Position numbers and translations under genes: made by a program. From contig JBOHVS010000009.1 in NCBI GenBank assembly GCA_050735975.1, positions 1-12,703 on the forward strand: a DNA stretch of 12,703 nt, given 5' to 3'. Positions 1 through 7,415 of this stretch are shown here, piece after piece (the first letter of the stretch is position 1; the number at the start of each line of letters is the position of its first letter). Source of the stretch: DATMBL01 sp050735975 (GTDB lineage Bacteria; Desulfobacterota; Binatia; UBA9968). Below the pieces are notes generated by a model that did not search any database, was not told where the DNA came from, and saw nothing but the letters and a program-made list of their open reading frames with translations.

Positions 1-311
1 GCCAGATAAGGATCATTCAGCAAAAAAATATCATCTGGATTGATTGCGCCATCTTTTGCAAACTGCTCGATAATGCGTTTCACTGCAAATCCAGCACAGG
101 CGACGTGCCACCCCATGGAATCACCCGCCGAAAGGACGTCTCCATTCGCAAGATAAAGGGAAGCCATATAATCGTGCATCTGGGTGGTATTGACGGTTCC
201 TCCTACACGTTCTAGTGCGGTGCCCATTTCCTTGGCAATCTGGTAAAGTCGATGCGACAGGATTTCAAACGTAATCGGATCGACGCTTGTAACGACAGGA
301 CTCATGTCCAT
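1..311 (-). CDS. hyuB: Hydantoinase B/oxoprolinase family protein, N-terminal part (3' end beyond the left edge)
   Basis: This is the first 103 codons of a HyuB-type subunit. The family works with HyuA in ATP-dependent hydrolysis of cyclic amides (N-methylhydantoin, 5-oxoproline) or, in related enzymes, in ketone carboxylation; the substrate cannot be read here. The translated start reads MDMSPVVTSVDPITFEILS, and the DPITFEIL segment is the family's usual N-terminal signature. Further in are MGTALERVGG and FLLNDPYL, as expected before the family's metal and active-site regions. I chose ATG at 311 over the ATG two codons downstream (305). The minus-strand Shine-Dalgarno GGAG lies at 324-327, inside the last codons of hyuA, and the hyuA stop and this start read TGAAATG. 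That spacing implies translational coupling with hyuA. The rest of the protein is not in the window. Confidence 0.9.
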   Translation of the reverse strand, partial: MDMSPVVTSVDPITFEILSHRLYQIAKEMGTALERVGGTVNTTQMHDYMASLYLANGDVLSAGDSMGWHVACAGFAVKRIIEQFAKDGAINPDDIFLLNDPYL

Positions 312-312
312 T

Positions 313-2421
313 TCAGTTTTGTGCTCCTACATAGATTCTCACGTTACGATATTCATCCATCACGGCTCGGTCGCGAGGATTAACGACTATTGTGGTAACC
401 GGTGTTTCAATAATTCCAGGTCCAGGGAGTTTAGTTCCAGGATTGATCTTTCTAAAGTCATAGACCGGCGTGGCTATAAATTCACTATGCTCTTCAAAAT
501 AGACGTCTCGATGGCCCTTCAACGCCGCAGTCCCCTCAGATTGTTTGACTGGCTCTGCACGGATGTCCGGTTTATTCAGTAGACCTATAGCTGTCAGACG
601 AAAGGTCAAGATTTCTTTTCCTGCCTCGCGGTAACCGGATCCTTGGCCAAATGCTTTCTCGTACAGTTCATCGAACAATGCGTAAAGTTCGTCCATAGCC
701 GTCTCATCGATGGGGGCAGTTCCGGTTGCAAATGGCACGTTCAGCTCGTGGACCTGATAGCGATACCGCATGTCAACGCTTCTGGCAATCTGTATCTCTT
801 TCTCATCGAAACCAGACGCTCGTAAATCAGATACGGCTCTTTTCAAAAGTTCCACGAAATTATCATTTACCACCGCGGTGTTAACTGGCACTATAACAAG
901 ATCAGACTTGCCATATTCATAGACGACGTCCGAACTAATTAGTCCCGTTGCGCCATGGACAGACGCTGTCAGCGGTACGACCACCTGTCTGATGCCAAGC
1001 TCTGCAGCATATCGGCTTGCGTGCACTGGTGCCGCCCCTCCAAAGGCAAAGAGAACGAAGTCGCGGGGATCATGGCCCTTTTCGACGGTTGCTTTCCGGA
1101 TGAGATCAGTCATGTGAGAGTTGGCAATGCGATAGATGCCACTAGCAGCTTCGACTTCGCTCACCTTTAGGTGAGTCGCAATCTTGTCACGAAGGGCCTC
1201 AAGGGTCTTGCCTTTGTCCAATTTCATGCGACCGCCGAGAAAGTACGCGTCATTAAGGTACCCCAGGACAAGGTCGGCATCAGAAACCGTCGGTTCTTCA
1301 CCGCCCACACCATAGCAGACCGGGCCAGGAGATGCTCCCGCACCCTGTGGCCCGACCTTGAGCAAGCCAGTTTCCGGATCGATCCAAGCTATACTGCCTC
1401 CTCCCGCTCCAATAGATTCAACCCAGATCTTTGTGGACAAGATGCTGTGCCGCAGAATAACCGGTCGATAGTCCCTCTCAATTATCCCGTCACGGACTAC
1501 GCTTACTTTAAAAGTCGTTCCACCCATATCGGTAGCAAGAATATTCTTTTCCCCTATATGCTCGCCCAGAAATCGGGTCCCAACTATACCGGCAGCAGGA
1601 CCGGACTCGATAATGCCGACAGCATTTTTGCAAGTCGCTTCGATCCCCAATACGCCGCCGTACGCTTGCATGATCAACGGCTCTCTACGCAGCCCCTTTG
1701 CTTTTAAAATGCTCTGAAGGTTGTGGAGATAGTTGGAGATTTTCGGACCTATATATGCGTTAAAAACTGTGGTCGCACACCGTTCATACTCGCCCAGATA
1801 AGGAGCGACATCGCTGGAAAGTGTAAAAAACAGTTGAGGATATTTCTCCTTTAAGATCTCAGCCAGCTGTTTCTCATGAACGCCATTCATAATAGACCAG
1901 AGAAAGCAGACAGCGATAGACTCTACGTGTTTAGTGACCAGCCTCTCGATAGCCTCTTCTGCCGCTCGGACGTTGAGCCTTATGAGAACATTACCCTTGT
2001 AGTCGACGCGTTCCGGTACTTCTTCAATAAGCTTTCGCGGTACGAAGGGCTGCGGCTTATCCATGGCTGATCGATGAGCGATTTCCGTTTCCGTGAGGCC
2101 TTCAGCGATCTTCCCACGCATCATGTGGAGGGTGTCCCCAAAACCTTTAGTCATGATGAGGCCGGTTTTGGCTCCTGCACGAGTGATAAGCGTATTATCT
2201 CCAATAGTACAGGCATGGAAAAATAGTCGCGTTGTTTTTAAGAGATCGTCAGCATTAATCAAACCGAGATTCCTTGCTGCGTCTCTGACTGCATTTAGCG
2301 CACCCTCGGAAAAATCTCCAGGCGTTGAAAGGGACTTGCCGATAGTAACGGTCCCAGACTCATCCACCACCACACAATCTGTAAATGTCCCTCCGATATC
2401 AACACCCACTACATGGTTCAT
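313..2421 (-). CDS. hyuA: Hydantoinase A/oxoprolinase family protein (ATP-binding subunit)
   Basis: A 702-residue protein of the usual length for a bacterial HyuA. The family belongs to the acetate kinase/Hsp70/actin ATPase fold and phosphorylates or activates the substrate for its HyuB partner in the cytoplasm. Visible motifs are DIGGTFTD near residues 8-15 (phosphate binding 1), IESGPAAGIVGT and LATDMGGTTFKVS in the middle (phosphate 2 region), the glycine-rich SIGAGGGSIAWID, GPVCYG, and FAFGGAAPVHA toward the C-terminal third. The order is Hydantoinase_N, Hydantoinase_A, C-terminal domain. The ATG at 2421 is preceded by GGGGAG (minus strand, 2431-2436) at 9 nt spacing. hyuB follows with one intervening base. 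Homologues include N-methylhydantoinase, 5-oxoprolinase and acetone or acetophenone carboxylase subunits. The DIGGTFTD form and the lack of carboxylase gamma-like neighbours in view leave the substrate open. Confidence 0.93.
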   Translation of the reverse strand: MNHVVGVDIGGTFTDCVVVDESGTVTIGKSLSTPGDFSEGALNAVRDAARNLGLINADDLLKTTRLFFHACTIGDNTLITRAGAKTGLIMTKGFGDTLHMMRGKIAEGLTETEIAHRSAMDKPQPFVPRKLIEEVPERVDYKGNVLIRLNVRAAEEAIERLVTKHVESIAVCFLWSIMNGVHEKQLAEILKEKYPQLFFTLSSDVAPYLGEYERCATTVFNAYIGPKISNYLHNLQSILKAKGLRREPLIMQAYGGVLGIEATCKNAVGIIESGPAAGIVGTRFLGEHIGEKNILATDMGGTTFKVSVVRDGIIERDYRPVILRHSILSTKIWVESIGAGGGSIAWIDPETGLLKVGPQGAGASPGPVCYGVGGEEPTVSDADLVLGYLNDAYFLGGRMKLDKGKTLEALRDKIATHLKVSEVEAASGIYRIANSHMTDLIRKATVEKGHDPRDFVLFAFGGAAPVHASRYAAELGIRQVVVPLTASVHGATGLISSDVVYEYGKSDLVIVPVNTAVVNDNFVELLKRAVSDLRASGFDEKEIQIARSVDMRYRYQVHELNVPFATGTAPIDETAMDELYALFDELYEKAFGQGSGYREAGKEILTFRLTAIGLLNKPDIRAEPVKQSEGTAALKGHRDVYFEEHSEFIATPVYDFRKINPGTKLPGPGIIETPVTTIVVNPRDRAVMDEYRNVRIYVGAQN

Positions 2422-2538
2422 AACCTATTGCTCCCCGTTGTTTTGTAATGACAATCATCGTACCGATAACGGCAATGACATAGTGCGCGAATTGCTCCAG
2501 CGGCTGCCAAGGGCGCGAGATACAAGAGAAAACGTGGG

Positions 2539-2612
2539 TGGCGGTGGTAGGAGTCGAACCTACGACGCCGCGGATATGAGCCGCGTGCTCTGACCAACTG
2601 AGCTACACCGCC
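2539..2612 (-). tRNA. tRNA-Met(CAT)
   Basis: The minus strand folds as a full cloverleaf of 74 nt. The acceptor stem GGCGGTG pairs with CACCGCC and the discriminator is A. The D arm contains AGCTCAGTTGGTCAGAGC. The anticodon stem CGCGG/CCGCG encloses the loop CTCATAT (anticodon CAT). The T stem GTAGG/CCTAC has the loop TTCGACT. The 3' CCA is not encoded; CCC follows the discriminator. It resembles an elongator tRNA-Met. A tRNA-Ile2, whose CAT would be modified to lysidine, cannot be excluded by eye. An initiator is less likely because the acceptor begins with a standard G-C pair. It lies between the phosphatase and hyuA on the same strand. Confidence 0.95.
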
Positions 2613-2651
2613 ACTGGGAACTCTAATAATTATGATGGGTCTGCGAAAAGA

Positions 2652-3380
2652 TCAAGCTGTCGGCGACAGCGAGGGCGGGTCCCATTTCTGTTTTATGAGA
2701 CTTCTTTTCACTTTGCGAGATTTGCGCTCGATCTGGAATACCGTTTTTTCTTGAACATCGATGCAACTGAGTTTGTTGCCATAAACCAGACCGGTATCGA
2801 TGCCTATCTTATAGGGCAGATCAAAGAGAATTTCCCTTTGCGGAGTGTGTCCAAAGATGACGGTGTAGGGGAGCCTGTGCCGGTTGTAGATGAACTCATT
2901 GCGGATCCACAAAGTCTCCGTTTCCGTTTGTTCCTCCAAGGTCTTCAAGGGATGTACGCCGGCATGGACACAGAGAACCCGGTCCGCCAAGTAGTACGGT
3001 CGCAGCTTTCGAAGAAACTCGACATGCGCCGGCGGCAACTGAGGCAGTACTGTATCACCGCTCGCCGGATGGTTTGTGATACCGTAGCTCGCCAACGTCG
3101 CGCCACCGCCATTGTAAAGGAACATATCGCCGTATTGGCCCGGAAGGCCGAGATACGCGAGAAACATGTCCTCGTGATTACCCTTCAGGAAAACCAGTTC
3201 GTTGCTGGTTTGTCCCGCCAAGTCGAGGAGATAGGAAATGACCCCGTTGGAATCCGGTCCTCGATCGACATAGTCCCCCAAAAAGACTATGCGATCCGAT
3301 TCTGCCATAGGGAGATGCTCGATCAAACATGCCAGTTCATCGCAACAACCGTGGATATCCCCAATCACGTAACAAGCCAT
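2652..3380 (-). CDS. PPP-family metallophosphatase (bacterial Ser/Thr protein phosphatase or ApaH-like)
   Basis: A 242-residue cytosolic protein of the calcineurin-like PPP superfamily. The dinuclear metal signature is complete: GDIHG near residues 7-11, GDYVDRG near 36-42, KGNHE in the following segment, CVHAGVHP, and VFGHTP near the C-terminal third. These proteins remove phosphate from phosphoproteins or hydrolyse dinucleoside polyphosphates; the exact substrate is not evident. I placed the start at ATG 3380 (MACYVIGDIHG), because the frame stays open upstream but reads as non-family sequence there. A GGAG lies unusually close (3384-3387). The basic tail (KSRKVKRSLIKQK) is unremarkable. 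It is divergent from the cytidylate kinase-like gene and is followed on the same strand by tRNA-Met after 39 nt. Confidence 0.9.
   Translation of the reverse strand: MACYVIGDIHGCCDELACLIEHLPMAESDRIVFLGDYVDRGPDSNGVISYLLDLAGQTSNELVFLKGNHEDMFLAYLGLPGQYGDMFLYNGGGATLASYGITNHPASGDTVLPQLPPAHVEFLRKLRPYYLADRVLCVHAGVHPLKTLEEQTETETLWIRNEFIYNRHRLPYTVIFGHTPQREILFDLPYKIGIDTGLVYGNKLSCIDVQEKTVFQIERKSRKVKRSLIKQKWDPPSLSPTA
2656..2670 (-). terminator. Weak terminator-like hairpin at the end of the phosphatase gene
   Basis: A perfect 6-bp stem with a 3-nt loop (GCTGTC, GGC, GACAGC) overlaps the last codons. On the minus strand it is followed by TTGATCTTTT. The stem is short and the T tract interrupted, so it may be only a weak intrinsic terminator ahead of tRNA-Met, or chance. 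Confidence 0.25.
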
Positions 3381-3563
3381 CGTCTCCGTATCGTAAGCCA
3401 GCGGGATGCATTGTTCAACAGATCGACTCGGAGAACCCGAGCCGCGCAGGCGGGAGAACGTGCTTTCCGGCTCATCATCGAGCACCGGCGCCTTCCGGCG
3501 CGCCCTCATGATCCGAAAACATAGAGCTGGGAGCGATGAACGGACCTGAGTCCCGGGAGCAGT

Positions 3564-3585
3564 AGCCAATTTTGAGCCAATTTTG
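3564..3585 (+). repeat. 11-bp tandem direct repeat abutting a -35 box
   Basis: Two exact copies of AGCCAATTTTG lie head to tail (3564-3574 and 3575-3585), and the second ends four bases before TTGACG. Eleven base pairs is about one helical turn, so both copies face the same side of the DNA. This fits an activator or repressor site, but the binding protein is unknown. Confidence 0.6.
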
Positions 3586-3589
3586 AGTC

Positions 3590-3618
3590 TTGACGAGCCT
3601 GGGGTGGAGTGGGAGAAT
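3590..3618 (+). promoter_or_regulatory. Putative sigma70 promoter of the cytidylate kinase-like gene
   Basis: TTGACG (3590-3595, five of six matches to consensus) is separated by 17 nt from GAGAAT (3613-3618, four of six). Transcription would start near 3625, giving a leader of about 90 nt before ATG 3715. The spacing is ideal but the -10 is weak. Confidence 0.4.
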
Positions 3619-3714
3619 GCGCGCGCACCGGGTAAGCAGAAAGGCATAGACCAAAAGACGTAAGTAGAATTGCGCCAACGATGTCCATAGACCCAATCGA
3701 AGGAGGTCTTCCTT

Positions 3715-4533
3715 ATGTCCATCGTAACCATTTCCCATGCAGCATATAGCGGCGGAAGCGCAATCGCGGAAAGAGTTGCCGCGTCTCTGAATTATCGTTG
3801 CGTAAACCGTGAAGTGTTGATCGAGGCGAGCCGGCGTTACGGCATCCCGGAAGCAAAGTATGCCGAGGTGCTGGAAACCGAGGGCCGGTGGTGGGAGCGT
3901 TGGGTCGAGAGCCTTCGCCTCTATCGGATTACGCTTCAGGCGGCCATGTGCGAAGTCGCTCAGGAAGGCAACTTGGTTTATTTTGGGCGAGCAGGTCAGG
4001 CGCTTCTTCCAGGGATTCGCCACGTTTTGAAGGTTTTGATCATCGCGCCCACCGATCATCGAATACAGCAGGTCAAGGCGCGACAGGGTATGGAGGGAGA
4101 AAGCGCCCGGCAGTTTCTCAAGGAACTCGATCGCGTGCGCAGTCGCCGGTTCCGTGCGTTATTCAATGAGGATTGGCAGGATCCGTTGGGCTATCACCTG
4201 ATCATAAACAGCGCGCGCATGAGCGGGGAGACCGCTTCGCATGTGATCACCGAAGCGGTGACCCGTGAGGAATTTCGGCCGACCCCGGAGTCCGAGAAGG
4301 CCTACCAGGACCTGGCAACTACAGCGAGAGTTCAGGCCGCCCTGATCACATCTCCCAAGACGCGGAATATCATCTTAAATGTTCGCACGGAGAGCGGGCG
4401 GGTTCATATATCGGGAATTCTCGCTGATCCGGAGTTGGAAAAGGAGATCGTGCGAATCGCGACAGGCGTGCCGGGCGTCACCGACATAACAACGGATATC
4501 GAACCTCCACCGATCGAGTATATGCACCCCTAA
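3715..4533 (+). CDS. Cytidylate kinase-like (Cytidylate_kin2) protein fused to a C-terminal BON domain
   Basis: A 272-residue protein in two parts. Residues 1 to about 195 resemble the cytidylate kinase-like family: an N-terminal nucleotide-binding segment TISHAAYSGGSAIAERVA, a LVYFGRAGQALLPG strand, a LIIAPTDHRIQQV core strand and a lid-like arginine-rich stretch (DRVRSRRFRALF). Residues about 200-265 look like a BON domain (ILNVRTESGRVHISGIL, then VPGVTDITTDI), a small fold associated with membranes or phospholipid in other proteins. The P-loop lacks the classical GK(S/T). As I recall this is common in the family, which usually has SGGREIA, so it does not by itself mean inactivity. The real phosphate acceptor is unproven. 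The start is supported by AGGAGGT (3701-3707) at 7 nt spacing. tadA follows on the same strand. Confidence 0.8.
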   Translation: MSIVTISHAAYSGGSAIAERVAASLNYRCVNREVLIEASRRYGIPEAKYAEVLETEGRWWERWVESLRLYRITLQAAMCEVAQEGNLVYFGRAGQALLPGIRHVLKVLIIAPTDHRIQQVKARQGMEGESARQFLKELDRVRSRRFRALFNEDWQDPLGYHLIINSARMSGETASHVITEAVTREEFRPTPESEKAYQDLATTARVQAALITSPKTRNIILNVRTESGRVHISGILADPELEKEIVRIATGVPGVTDITTDIEPPPIEYMHP

Positions 4534-4638
4534 CTAGTCTAACCGGGTCGAGCCAAGTTTATCGCCGGCGGTTCAGTCCAGCCTGCCCGCTGTTTGCTTC
4601 AGATGCCGGACTTCATATGTTATGCTCAGTCGATCGTT

Positions 4639-5157
4639 ATGAGTCTAATTCGCCCCGATAATTTCGGAAATGAACGATACATGGCTTTGGCGTTGGCTGA
4701 AGCCAGAAAGGCTTTCGATCATGAGGAAGTGCCGGTGGGGGCGATTATCGTTTACGGTGACCGCATCGTCGGGGCGGGTTACAACCGCCGCGAGCAGCAG
4801 CGAAGTTCGCTAGCCCATGCTGAGCTCCTGGCCATTGAGCAGGCCTCGCGAGAACTTGGGACTTGGCGGCTCTCCGAGTGCTGTCTTTATGTTACGTTGG
4901 AACCCTGCATCATGTGCGCTGGCGCAATCCTGCAAGCCCGGATCGGCGGGCTGGTTTTTGGCTGCCTCGACCCTAAAGCGGGCGCAGTGGAATCGCTTTA
5001 CCGCCTTTGCGATGACGGCCGGCTGAATCATCGACTGCCGGCAGCGGGAGGAGTGCTCGCGCAGGATTGCGCCGCTCTATTGGAGAAATTTTTTAGTCGT
5101 CTGAGAGACAAAAAACGCCAGGAAAAAAATCGCGGAGAGGTGGCCGAGCCCGGCTGA
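4639..5157 (+). CDS. tadA: tRNA-specific adenosine deaminase TadA
   Basis: A 172-residue zinc-dependent deaminase that converts A34 to inosine in tRNA-Arg(ACG), so that one tRNA can read CGU, CGC and CGA. The motifs are complete with the start used here: HAE at residues 60-62 (zinc histidine and catalytic glutamate) and EPCIMC at 88-93 (two zinc cysteines), preceded by VPVGAIIV and followed by LVFGCLDPKAGAVES. I chose ATG 4639 because MSLIRPDNFGNERYMALAL matches the usual TadA N-terminus. The frame is open to a TTG at 4594 with an ATG at 4603, and none of these has a clear Shine-Dalgarno. The last seven codons and the stop lie inside tRNA-Ser (5134-5157), giving the C-terminus GEVAEPG after a lysine/arginine-rich tail. 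A cytosine or guanine deaminase is less likely given the length and the tRNA-Ser/dnaX context. Confidence 0.93.
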   Translation: MSLIRPDNFGNERYMALALAEARKAFDHEEVPVGAIIVYGDRIVGAGYNRREQQRSSLAHAELLAIEQASRELGTWRLSECCLYVTLEPCIMCAGAILQARIGGLVFGCLDPKAGAVESLYRLCDDGRLNHRLPAAGGVLAQDCAALLEKFFSRLRDKKRQEKNRGEVAEPG

Positions 5158-5224
5158 AGGCGCTTGACTCGAAATCAAGTTCACCCATCGGGTGACGGGG
5201 GTTCGAATCCCTCCCTCTCCGCCA
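5134..5224 (+). tRNA. tRNA-Ser(CGA)
   Basis: A class II tRNA of 91 nt with encoded CCA. The acceptor GGAGAGG (5134-5140) pairs with CCTCTCC (5214-5220), the discriminator is G (5221), and CCA is at 5222-5224. The anticodon stem CTTGA/TCAAG encloses CTCGAAA (anticodon CGA, reads UCG). The long variable arm TCACCCATCGGGTGA is typical of serine tRNAs. The T stem is GGGGG with loop TTCGAAT. Its first 24 nt are also the end of tadA. Confidence 0.97.
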
Positions 5225-5264
5225 ACTTTTCCCCAGGATTAAGCAATCGGTACATGTGATAATT

Positions 5265-5633
5265 CTACTCGGATTGTTTTCGCTCCAACAGACGTCGCAC
5301 TTTGGACAGTAATTCACTCAATTGAATCGGCTTTAACATCAGCTCTGCCGCTCCATCTGTCTCTGCGCGGCGTGGTTGCATCGGTGCATAAGCGGTCATC
5401 AGCAATACCGGGGTGCCGGGAGAAAGGGAATTCACCCGGTGCAGGAGACCAAAGCCGTTAAGGTGAGGCATGACAACGTCGGAAATTACAAGATCGAATT
5501 TCTTTTCATTCAGCAGTAAGACTGCTTGCGCGCCGTTTTCCGCCGACTCAACCTCGTAACCTTCCGTGCGCAAGAACTGAGCAAGGGTGGTTCGGGTAAG
5601 ATTATTGTCTTCTGCTATCAGAATCGTCGGCAT
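5265..5633 (-). CDS. Stand-alone response regulator receiver (CheY-like)
   Basis: A 122-residue single receiver domain without an output domain. The phosphorylation site is intact: acidic E8-D9 after the first strand (LIAEDN), phosphoacceptor D52 (LVISDVVMPHLNG), T80 (LLMTAYA), and K101-P102 (LMLKPI). ATG 5633 gives the standard N-terminus MPTILIAEDN. The frame extends further upstream but only into kinase-coding sequence. The start overlaps the end of the upstream kinase gene by 32 nt, which makes that kinase the likely phosphodonor. Lacking a DNA-binding domain, it probably acts by protein interaction or as part of a phosphorelay. It converges on tRNA-Ser(CGA) with a 40-nt gap. Confidence 0.92.
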   Translation of the reverse strand: MPTILIAEDNNLTRTTLAQFLRTEGYEVESAENGAQAVLLLNEKKFDLVISDVVMPHLNGFGLLHRVNSLSPGTPVLLMTAYAPMQPRRAETDGAAELMLKPIQLSELLSKVRRLLERKQSE

Positions 5634-7407
5634 GATGTGCTGGTTGGTAATGGGATTGTTCCGGATCCAAAGGCAGGGAAATCGTAAACGTTGTTCCTTT
5701 GCCGAGTTCACTTCGGTAAGAAATCGTCCCTTGATGAGCCGAGATAATCTGCCGGACTATGGCAAGCCCCAATCCCGTGCCGTGCTCTTTGCTCGTTTTA
5801 AAGAGTTCAAAAACCGGGAAATCATCGGGAATACCAACTCCGGTATCGCTGATTTCCAATGAAATCAGCCCATTAAAATGCCGGCCGCGAATTGTCAATT
5901 TTCCACCGCCCGGCATAGCTTCGACCGCATTTTTGCAGAAATTGAACAGAACTTGCTTAAGCCGGCGGGAATCCGCCGTCACCCATGGTAAATCCGCCGG
6001 AAAATCCCGCTTGACCTCGATTCCTTTCTCAGCGTATTGAGCGGCCGCTGTAGCTAAAAACTCGGCAACGAGCTGGCCCAGATCCGTCGGGCGTGAATCA
6101 AGCTGCTGGGGTTTTGCCAATGAACGGAAGTCATCGAGCAAAAAAGCCAGATGATCAATTTCTTTCAGGGCGCTTTCCAAAGTTGAATCTACAAGAGCGT
6201 CCCCGGTTTTCTTATGTTTGGCCATGTAATGTCGTAAGAATTGCAAGGATGTGGAGATTCCATTTAAAGGGTTGCCGATCTCGTGAGCGAACACGGCCGC
6301 AGTGGTGCCCATCGTAGCCAGGCGCTCGGCTTCCTGAAGTTTGTCTTGCATTGCCTTCCGTTCCGTCATATCGCGCGTTACCTTGGCAAACCCGTAGAGC
6401 TGACCCGTTTTGTATCTCAACGCGGTAATGATTACATTGCCCCAAAATTTTGATCCGTTTTTACGTACGCGCCAGCCCTCGGTCTCGTATCGCCCCTCTA
6501 TCTGAGCAATTTTAAGCGCTCTTTCAGGCTCTCCTTTCCGTATATCCTCTTTCAAATAAAACTTGGAAATATGTGCGCCGGTAATCTCGTCAGCAGAATA
6601 TCCGTGAATGTATTGCGCCCCTGGATTCCAGTTGACCACACGTCCCGCGGGATCCAGCAGAAAAATGGCGTAATCCCTGACGCCTCCCACGAGCGAGCGG
6701 AACTTCTCTTCGCTTTCCCGCAATTTCTCTTCAGCTTCTTCACGCTCGGCGATCTGAAATCTAAGCTCCAAATTCCCGCTTTCAAGCTCGCGCGCGCGAC
6801 TTTCTGCTATTTCATTAGCTTTTTGCAGCTGTGCCTGTGTTTCCTTGAGCTCCGTAATATCGAACGCGATGCCGTGCATGAACCAGGGCCGGCCGTCCTC
6901 ATCGCGCACCATCTTTGCTTCGCATTGAAACCATACCACGCGCCCGTCGCGAGCCAGAACCCGATACACCGAGCGCAGCGGTTTTCCTGAAACCAGCATC
7001 TGCGCCGCCTCAAGACTCCACCGTTCTTTATCTTCAGGATGAATCTGGCGATACCAACGGACGGGATCGTTTAGCCATTCCTCTTGAGAAAAGCCGAGCA
7101 CGGACTCGATGTGGGGGCTTACGTAAGCCTCACCGATACCCTTCTCCAGGAAGGCCATAAATATGACCGCAGGGATTTGCTCGACGAGGGTCCGATACCT
7201 GGCATCCAGGTTGGGCGACTGCTCACGTGACAGCGTCGTTCCGCTGCCGTACTCGAGAAAGAGCGCCGCCAGCTCCAACGCTTGTGGATTAGCTTCAAAA
7301 ACGCCGGCGAGGCTTTTGATGACGCCTTCGGCTTCCGTAAGATCCATCGTCGTGTGATGGCCCACGTCTGTTTTTTCCACTTGAGGATGACTGAGGCTCG
7401 TTTTCAT
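5602..7407 (-). CDS. Soluble two-PAS sensor histidine kinase (HisKA/HATPase_c)
   Basis: A 601-residue kinase with no membrane segment, so a cytoplasmic sensor. Domain order by residue: a non-conserved N-terminus, PAS 1 (about 68-188, ending FDITELKE), a charged coiled-coil linker (about 188-235), PAS 2 (about 236-350, ending KVTRDMTERK), HisKA with phosphoacceptor H375 in FAHEIGNPLNG, and HATPase_c (about 475-580) with N493 (CKNAVEAMPGGG), DTGVGIP (521-527) and GTGLGLAI (543-550). The layout resembles NtrB/HoxJ-type kinases. ATG 7407 is 8 nt past the hydrogenase gene's stop and is favoured over an upstream in-frame ATG at 7461 that would overlap that gene. No strong Shine-Dalgarno is visible. 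It overlaps the receiver gene, so all three genes are probably one transcript. PAS ligands or cofactors cannot be deduced by eye. Confidence 0.93.
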   Translation of the reverse strand: MKTSLSHPQVEKTDVGHHTTMDLTEAEGVIKSLAGVFEANPQALELAALFLEYGSGTTLSREQSPNLDARYRTLVEQIPAVIFMAFLEKGIGEAYVSPHIESVLGFSQEEWLNDPVRWYRQIHPEDKERWSLEAAQMLVSGKPLRSVYRVLARDGRVVWFQCEAKMVRDEDGRPWFMHGIAFDITELKETQAQLQKANEIAESRARELESGNLELRFQIAEREEAEEKLRESEEKFRSLVGGVRDYAIFLLDPAGRVVNWNPGAQYIHGYSADEITGAHISKFYLKEDIRKGEPERALKIAQIEGRYETEGWRVRKNGSKFWGNVIITALRYKTGQLYGFAKVTRDMTERKAMQDKLQEAERLATMGTTAAVFAHEIGNPLNGISTSLQFLRHYMAKHKKTGDALVDSTLESALKEIDHLAFLLDDFRSLAKPQQLDSRPTDLGQLVAEFLATAAAQYAEKGIEVKRDFPADLPWVTADSRRLKQVLFNFCKNAVEAMPGGGKLTIRGRHFNGLISLEISDTGVGIPDDFPVFELFKTSKEHGTGLGLAIVRQIISAHQGTISYRSELGKGTTFTISLPLDPEQSHYQPAHHADDSDSRRQ

Positions 7408-7415
7408 CCGACAAA

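Larger units (their letters stand above)
3381..3714. other. Divergent intergenic region between the phosphatase and the cytidylate kinase-like gene
   Basis: This 334-bp stretch separates two divergent genes. I see no convincing coding sequence in it. It holds a 5-bp GCGCC/GGCGC hairpin (3488-3501), an 11-bp tandem repeat (3564-3585), a candidate sigma70 promoter (3590-3618) for the rightward gene, and the Shine-Dalgarno AGGAGGT (3701-3707). A leftward promoter for the phosphatase must also lie here, but I could not identify it. Confidence 0.7.

Noticed and set aside
1171..1707. A 178-aa open frame on the plus strand
   Set aside because: It lies antisense within hyuA, which has complete family motifs, and its translation looks like no protein I know.
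2751..3524. A 257-aa open frame on the plus strand
   Set aside because: It is fully antisense to the metallophosphatase over most of its length, has no recognisable motif, and mirrors the phosphatase codon pattern.
3381..3731. N-terminal extension of the phosphatase frame up to 3731
   Set aside because: The extra residues are low-complexity, rich in Arg and Ser, and unlike the family, which starts just before GDIHG. The region also holds the promoter of the divergent gene.
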